Shown piece after piece: positions 6,814 through 10,838 of a stretch of 10,838 nucleotides of DNA. The number at the start of each line of letters is the position of its first letter. Within the stretch, counting starts at the first letter, position 1. The position numbers and the translations under genes were made by a program. Under the pieces are notes generated by a model. That model saw nothing but the letters and a program-made list of their open reading frames with translations, was not told the DNA's origin and made no database searches. The DNA lies in the NCBI GenBank assembly GCA_902492855.1, contig CABUMU010000066.1, positions 1 to 10,838 on the forward strand. Reading direction: 5' to 3'. The DNA comes from an uncultured Collinsella sp. GTDB lineage: Bacteria > Actinomycetota > Coriobacteriia > Coriobacteriales > Coriobacteriaceae.

Positions 6814-8967
6814 TTACTGAACTTTGCTGGCGAACTCGAGGTATTGCATGCGCTGCAGCTTGTCGATCGTCGAGGCGTATGGGCTGTCTTCAGATTCCAA
6901 GTCGTAGCGCAGCCCGTCGGCACCAAGGTAGCCGGCGACATTGATGATGGGCACATCTGACCTTGTTGCAAGCAGGGCCTTTTGATAGTCGGTGAGCGGG
7001 GCGCCGATCTTATTAAGGGTAATGGCTGCAACCTCGTTTGCCCCGACGGTGTCGTAGACGTTGAGCTCGGTATTGCCGGCGATTTCATAGTTAGCCCAGA
7101 CAAAATATGTCGACTGATAGATACGGAAAGCGTGGCTTGCCGTATCTTCCTGAGGGTACAGCTCGTCGTTGAGAGTCGTTGCGGCGCTCGGCTGATGGTC
7201 GCCAAAAAAGACAAGGACAACCGGTCTGCCGATATTGCGGAGCTCGTTGATAAAGTACTCGAGGTCCCGGTCGGATGCGTTGATGCAGGTGAGATAGGTG
7301 TTGAGCGCGCTATTGGCGCCCTCGCTGGCTCCCTCGACCCAATAGTTTGTCAGCTCCTCGGCGGGAACGGTGCCATAGTCGTAGCCGCCGTGATTTTGCA
7401 TCGTGACGTCAAAGATGAACTGCGGGGCTTCGTCGGTTCTAAGCAGGTCGAGTATCTTGTCGTAGGTGGCGTAGTCGCATACGCCGGCATGGTAACAGGG
7501 CGCACCTTCGAAATCGCCGATTGAAAGAAAGTCTCCAAAGCCCAGCTGCTGATAGATTTTATCTCGATGGTAGTTGACGGGGTTTTGCGGGTGCATAGCG
7601 GTAGCGGTATACCCAAGCTCCTTAAGGTCCTTTGCCAGGCTGTTGACGCCATTCATCTGATATAGCTGATAGGGGATTTTGCCTAATCCGACAAAGGCCG
7701 TTGTCGCTCCGGTCAAAAATTCGAATTCGGAGTTCGCCGTTCCGCCACCGGCGACCGAAGCGAGCATGGTGCCGCGAACAAGTGTGTCGGGAAGCGAGTT
7801 GTAGAATGCGGGGCCGGTGTACCCGGCCGCCTGGAGCTGCTCAAAGCACGAAAGGTCGCTAAAACTCTCATTCATGACGGCAACAATCGTCGGCTTGATT
7901 TCATTGAACTGGGCAACGGCCGCCGCGCGCTGCTCGCTCGAGCCATACGTGCTGTCGTAGGTGGCGGCGAGCTTCTGCTCGATGCTCTGCGCCTCATCGG
8001 GCGTATAGTCTTCGGGCTTCTCAATGGGCAACTCGTTGACCATTTCGGTGAACGAAGTGATAAAACCCTGAGACGCATACGTGGTGATGGGCTGCCAACG
8101 GTCAAATCCAAAATTCAGCGCCTGCTCCAAGTCGATGCTGGAAAAGCCCGAGAGCCCCATAACGGTCACTAGCAGAAAAGCGCAGAGGTTAGCGGCGATT
8201 GCGGGGAAGACATGGGTGGGCGTACGGAGCTTTCTCGGTCGGATAAGCGAAAGAAGCCCTAGGGAAATCTCCAGCAGGGCTAGAGAGGTTACGATTCCGG
8301 CGGTAAAGGTAAACTCGTATCCCTCGCTCACTTCCATTGCGGTGCCGAGGGCCAAGATATCGCTTGGCAGGATGGCTTCGCCTTTAAACGTTATGACGAA
8401 GTGCTCGGCAATGCCAAGGATGCAACAGGCGACGGGCACGAGGGCCATGACGCCTCCATGACGCTGTCCCAGCAAATAAAGGGAGAGCAGAACCGTCGCG
8501 AGCAGCCCGACGGAAAACCCGAATGAGTTGGCGGGAATGCGATAGAACGTTTCGTTACAGGCAATTTCGAGTGAAACGAACGAGAGCGCTGAAACAGCGG
8601 CGATGACAAGGATGTCACGGCAAATACAGGCAACCGTTCCCGTCGCAAGATCGGTTTGGTCGATAAGTCCCGAAACCAAGGGCTCGACAAGAAGTATGAC
8701 GGCGGCAGCACCGAGCGCCGAATAAGAAAGGACCCATAGGGAATTGTCCTCATTTACGAGCAATTGATTCGTAATCCATGCAGCTACCATGCCGAGCGGG
8801 ATGAGGAGCGTCGCGCACCAAAAGACGCGGGCAATGGGCGGCTTTTCATTGTGTTTGATTGAAAAATACACGCGCACGACGACGGTGGCCACGATAAGGA
8901 CGGCGATGAATATGGGCAGATTGGCCATGTCGCTCGAAGTGATTTCAAGGGGGATATCTTCGGTCAT
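6814..8967 (-). CDS. LtaS-like membrane phosphoglycerol transferase (sulfatase fold)
   Basis: The product has 717 residues: a polytopic N-terminal half followed by an extracytoplasmic alkaline-phosphatase/sulfatase-type domain, as in the LtaS/MdoB family (COG1368). LtaS transfers glycerol phosphate from phosphatidylglycerol to build lipoteichoic acid; whether this protein makes a teichoic acid or a related glycopolymer is inference. About eight hydrophobic segments are visible (near 17-36, 48-66, 78-102, 110-135, 148-167, 172-194, 219-241, 252-273), more than the five of S. aureus LtaS. The motif LPSDILALG (200-208) lies between segments 6 and 7. Catalytic-domain signatures are MNESFSD with metal ligand E367, GGGTANSEFEFLTG with the likely nucleophile T410, HPQNPVNYHRD (459-469), MQNHGGY (523-529), and FFGDHQPS with D590/H591. 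The start at 8967 is supported by AGAGGA at 8974-8979. An ATG at 9042 would add 25 residues without a good site and would read through the leader inverted repeat. It is divergent from uvrA. Confidence 0.9.
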   Translation of the reverse strand: MTEDIPLEITSSDMANLPIFIAVLIVATVVVRVYFSIKHNEKPPIARVFWCATLLIPLGMVAAWITNQLLVNEDNSLWVLSYSALGAAAVILLVEPLVSGLIDQTDLATGTVACICRDILVIAAVSALSFVSLEIACNETFYRIPANSFGFSVGLLATVLLSLYLLGQRHGGVMALVPVACCILGIAEHFVITFKGEAILPSDILALGTAMEVSEGYEFTFTAGIVTSLALLEISLGLLSLIRPRKLRTPTHVFPAIAANLCAFLLVTVMGLSGFSSIDLEQALNFGFDRWQPITTYASQGFITSFTEMVNELPIEKPEDYTPDEAQSIEQKLAATYDSTYGSSEQRAAAVAQFNEIKPTIVAVMNESFSDLSCFEQLQAAGYTGPAFYNSLPDTLVRGTMLASVAGGGTANSEFEFLTGATTAFVGLGKIPYQLYQMNGVNSLAKDLKELGYTATAMHPQNPVNYHRDKIYQQLGFGDFLSIGDFEGAPCYHAGVCDYATYDKILDLLRTDEAPQFIFDVTMQNHGGYDYGTVPAEELTNYWVEGASEGANSALNTYLTCINASDRDLEYFINELRNIGRPVVLVFFGDHQPSAATTLNDELYPQEDTASHAFRIYQSTYFVWANYEIAGNTELNVYDTVGANEVAAITLNKIGAPLTDYQKALLATRSDVPIINVAGYLGADGLRYDLESEDSPYASTIDKLQRMQYLEFASKVQ

Positions 8968-8973
8968 GGACGT

Positions 8974-8979
8974 TCCTCT
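8974..8979 (-). promoter_or_regulatory. Ribosome binding site of the LtaS-like gene
   Basis: AGAGGA is separated by 6 bases from the ATG at 8967. It directly touches the right arm of the inverted repeat at 8980-9017, so folding of the leader RNA could affect access to it. Confidence 0.7.
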
Positions 8980-9017
8980 GTTACAGCAAATTAAGTTCAG
9001 TAGTAGATTACTGTAAC
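8980..9017 (-). promoter_or_regulatory. Inverted repeat in the leader of the LtaS-like gene
   Basis: GTTACAGCAA (8980-8989) and TTACTGTAAC (9008-9017) are inverted copies matching at 9 of 10 bases, with 18 bases between. In minus-strand RNA the one mismatch becomes a G-U pair, so a 10-bp stem is possible, ending exactly at the Shine-Dalgarno site. Each arm is also close to self-palindromic (CTGTTACAG and TTACTGTAA), which would equally fit a protein-binding operator. No strong -10/-35 pair is visible for this gene, so it is unclear whether the repeat is transcribed or overlaps the promoter. Confidence 0.5.
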
Positions 9018-9085
9018 CTTTCCACGGCATTTCGAGAAACAAAGCACCCGATACGCAAAGCTAAAGGTCTGCGAATCTTGTATTA

Positions 9086-9099
9086 CGAACATCTGTGCG
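9086..9099 (+). promoter_or_regulatory. LexA-like (SOS) box upstream of uvrA
   Basis: CGAAC-ATCT-GTGCG fits the Gram-positive/actinobacterial LexA pattern CGAAC-N4-GTTCG with one mismatch in the right half. It is centred about 68 bases before the uvrA ATG, just upstream of a possible -10. uvrA is a common SOS gene. No equally good site was seen before uvrB, and no lexA gene lies in the window. Confidence 0.5.
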
Positions 9100-9111
9100 C
9101 GTCGAGTGCGC

Positions 9112-9132
9112 TAAACTCATCGACAGTATGAT
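9112..9132 (+). promoter_or_regulatory. Possible uvrA -10 elements
   Basis: Two candidates are visible: TAAACT (9112-9117, 4 of 6) and TATGAT (9127-9132, 5 of 6). Neither has a convincing -35 at 16-18 bases. With TAAACT the -35 position would fall inside the LexA-like box, a usual place for a repressor. With TATGAT the leader would be only about 20 bases. I cannot decide between them. Confidence 0.25.
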
Positions 9133-9149
9133 TCGATGCAATAGGAGGC

Positions 9150-9155
9150 AAGGAG
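9150..9155 (+). promoter_or_regulatory. uvrA ribosome binding site, with a second one upstream
   Basis: AAGGAG lies 5 bases before the ATG at 9161. Another perfect AGGAGG sits at 9143-9148, 12 bases before the start, so two strong anti-SD matches are in tandem. The nearer one has the usual spacing. Confidence 0.8.
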
Positions 9156-9160
9156 CTTCC

Positions 9161-10838
9161 ATGTCTGATTCTTCTATCGTTATTCGCGGCGCTCGTGAGC
9201 ACAACCTCCGTGATATCGATGTCTCCATTCCGCGTGACCAACTCGTGGTCATTACCGGTCTTTCTGGCTCGGGCAAGAGTTCGCTGGCATTTGACACTAT
9301 CTATGCCGAGGGCCAGCGTCGATACGTCGAGAGCCTTTCGAGCTATGCGCGCCAGTTCTTGGGCCAGATGGACAAACCCGACTTGGATTCAATCGACGGC
9401 CTTTCGCCGGCGGTGTCGATCGACCAAAAGACGACGTCTAAAAACCCTCGCTCGACGGTTGGCACCGTAACCGAGATTTATGACTATCTGCGCCTGCTGT
9501 TCGCCCGTGTGGGCACCCCGCACTGTCCCGAATGCGGCCGCGTCATTGAGCGTCAGACGACCGACCAGGTTGCCGACAAGGTCTTGGCGGCGGGGGAGGG
9601 CCGCCGCGCGTTTGTGCTGGCACCGGTGGTGCGCGGGCGAAAAGGCGAGTACACCAAACTGTTTGAGGACCTTCGCGCCGAGGGCTTTAGCCGCGTGCGT
9701 GTCGACGGTGAAGTGCGCTCGCTCGACGATCCGATCGATCTGGACAAGAAGTTCAAGCACGATATCGAGGTCGTAGTCGATCGCATCGTGATCCGTGAGA
9801 ACTCTCTGGGCCGTATCGCCGAGTCTGTTGAGCAGGCGACCGCGCTGGCTCACGGCAATGTAAACGTGTACATGCTGCCCGATCGTGATGCTCCCGAGGG
9901 GACCGAGGGCGAGCTGCTGGAGTATTCGTTGGCCTTGGCGTGCCCGGAGCATGGTCACTCCATTGACGATCTTCAGCCGCGTGATTTTTCGTTCAACGCT
10001 CCCTATGGCGCATGTCCTGAGTGCGACGGCCTGGGCTTTAAGAAAACCGTTGATGCCGAGGCGTTGATCGAGGACCCCTCGAAGTCCATTGCCGACGGAG
10101 TCTTTGGTAGCCTGTTTGGCAACTCGAACTACTATCCGCAGATTTTTGCTGCGGTCTGCAAACACTTTAAGGTGAGCACCGATACGCCGTGGGAGGACTT
10201 GCCCCCTCGCGTGCGTCGTGCATTCTTGGATGGCCTGGGCGATACGAAGATCTCGGTCGACTACCAAAAGCTCGACGGACGTCGCAGCCAGTGGGATACC
10301 AAGTTTTCGGGCGTTCGCAACATCCTGTACGAACGCTATACCGAGACGACGAACGAGAACACCAAGGCGCGCCTGGAGAAGTACATTCGCGAGGAGCCGT
10401 GCTCGAGCTGCCACGGCGCTCGTTTGCGCCCTGAGATGCTCGCCGTCACCGTGGGCGGCAAGTCCATTTACGAGGTTTGTTGCCTGTCGTGCCGTGAATC
10501 GCTCGAGTTTTTTGAGGGCCTGGAACTCACCGAGCGCCAACAGTTTATCGGCGGCCGTATCGTCAAGGAAATCCTGGAGCGCTTGCGTTTTCTGGTCGAT
10601 GTTGGACTCGACTATCTGACGCTCGATCGTGCCTCGGCGACGCTTTCCGGTGGCGAGGCGCAGCGTATTCGCCTGGCAACGCAGATCGGCGCGGGTCTCA
10701 TGGGCGTGCTCTATATTCTGGACGAGCCCTCGATCGGTCTTCATCAGCGTGACAACGAGCGCTTGATCAAGACGCTCGAGCGCCTGCGCGATATCGGCAA
10801 TACCGTTATCGTCGTCGAACACGACGAGGATACAATCC
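9161..10838 (+). CDS. uvrA: Excinuclease ABC subunit UvrA (3' end cut by window)
   Basis: UvrA is the dimeric ABC-type ATPase that finds DNA lesions and loads UvrB. The first 559 residues are present, out of roughly 940 in the family. Seen in order: Walker A GLSGSGKS (33-40); SSYARQFLGQMDKP; a CPEC motif in the UvrB-binding part; the zinc-module region with CPEHGHSIDDLQPRDFSF and then APYGACPECDGLG; PCSSCHGARLRPE; the ABC signature LSGGEAQ (495-501); Walker B ending in DEPS (D521, E522); and the H-loop histidine H554 in VVEHDE. The first zinc pair is C-P-E-H where E. coli has C-x2-C, so a histidine probably replaces one cysteine ligand, as I recall for other actinobacterial UvrA proteins. The frame runs open to the window end and the second ATPase half lies outside. 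The start has tandem Shine-Dalgarno sites and a typical N-terminus. It is probably under SOS control if the box at 9086 is real. Confidence 0.98.
   Translation, partial: MSDSSIVIRGAREHNLRDIDVSIPRDQLVVITGLSGSGKSSLAFDTIYAEGQRRYVESLSSYARQFLGQMDKPDLDSIDGLSPAVSIDQKTTSKNPRSTVGTVTEIYDYLRLLFARVGTPHCPECGRVIERQTTDQVADKVLAAGEGRRAFVLAPVVRGRKGEYTKLFEDLRAEGFSRVRVDGEVRSLDDPIDLDKKFKHDIEVVVDRIVIRENSLGRIAESVEQATALAHGNVNVYMLPDRDAPEGTEGELLEYSLALACPEHGHSIDDLQPRDFSFNAPYGACPECDGLGFKKTVDAEALIEDPSKSIADGVFGSLFGNSNYYPQIFAAVCKHFKVSTDTPWEDLPPRVRRAFLDGLGDTKISVDYQKLDGRRSQWDTKFSGVRNILYERYTETTNENTKARLEKYIREEPCSSCHGARLRPEMLAVTVGGKSIYEVCCLSCRESLEFFEGLELTERQQFIGGRIVKEILERLRFLVDVGLDYLTLDRASATLSGGEAQRIRLATQIGAGLMGVLYILDEPSIGLHQRDNERLIKTLERLRDIGNTVIVVEHDEDTI

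Noticed and set aside
8968..9042. Longer N-terminus for the LtaS-like protein (ATG at 9042)
   Set aside because: It would read through the inverted repeat and the good Shine-Dalgarno site at 8974-8979, and it has no comparable site of its own.
9095..9111. Direct repeat GTGCGC, 11 bases apart, upstream of uvrA
   Set aside because: Six-base GC repeats are expected by chance at this composition, and the first copy overlaps the LexA-like box.
9101..9124. GTCGA...TCGAC inverted repeat around a possible uvrA -10
   Set aside because: Only 5 bp without interruption and 14 bases between the arms; not distinguishable from chance.
9389..10822. 477-residue minus-strand open frame inside uvrA
   Set aside because: Antisense shadow of uvrA, which is complete in its motifs over the same bases.

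Overview
The window reads as ordinary chromosomal DNA from a high-to-moderate GC Gram-positive bacterium. My best guess is a Coriobacteriia member, Collinsella-like. The reasons are strong Shine-Dalgarno sites before nearly every gene, codon use rich in G/C third positions, a single-membrane envelope enzyme of the LtaS type, and an actinobacterial-looking zinc module in UvrA. This is a recognition-based guess and no search was run.

Layout: (1) 1-2796, plus strand: the 3' part of a lytic transglycosylase gene, then uvrB, closed by a strong 14-bp hairpin at 2800-2835 that probably serves both convergent strands. (2) 8967 down to 2848, minus strand: four genes, in transcription order an LtaS-like membrane phosphoglycerol transferase, an Mrp/NBP35 P-loop ATPase, a HI0933/YhiN/BaiN-family flavoprotein whose GTG start abuts the Mrp stop codon, and a second, unrelated flavoprotein of the COG2509 type. 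(3) 9161-10838, plus strand: uvrA, cut by the window end after the first ATPase half is complete. No gene-free stretch exceeds 300 bases; the longest is the 193-base divergent region 8968-9160.

How the genes work together: UvrA and UvrB are the damage-recognition proteins of nucleotide excision repair. Here they flank a counter-transcribed block that has no obvious repair role. Mrp (Fe-S cluster carrier family) and the HI0933-type flavoprotein form a tight two-gene unit. The COG2509 gene, 78 bases further on, may be read with them or from its own promoter. The LtaS-like gene is divergent from uvrA. Its leader carries an inverted repeat touching the ribosome binding site, and a LexA-like half-perfect palindrome lies on the uvrA side.

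I found no mobile element, CRISPR array, tRNA or rRNA, and no convincing undescribed multi-gene system. The points most worth a second look are small: the leader repeat of the LtaS-like gene, the LexA-like site, the tight Mrp-flavoprotein pairing, the extended UvrB, and the changed zinc-ligand pattern in UvrA.
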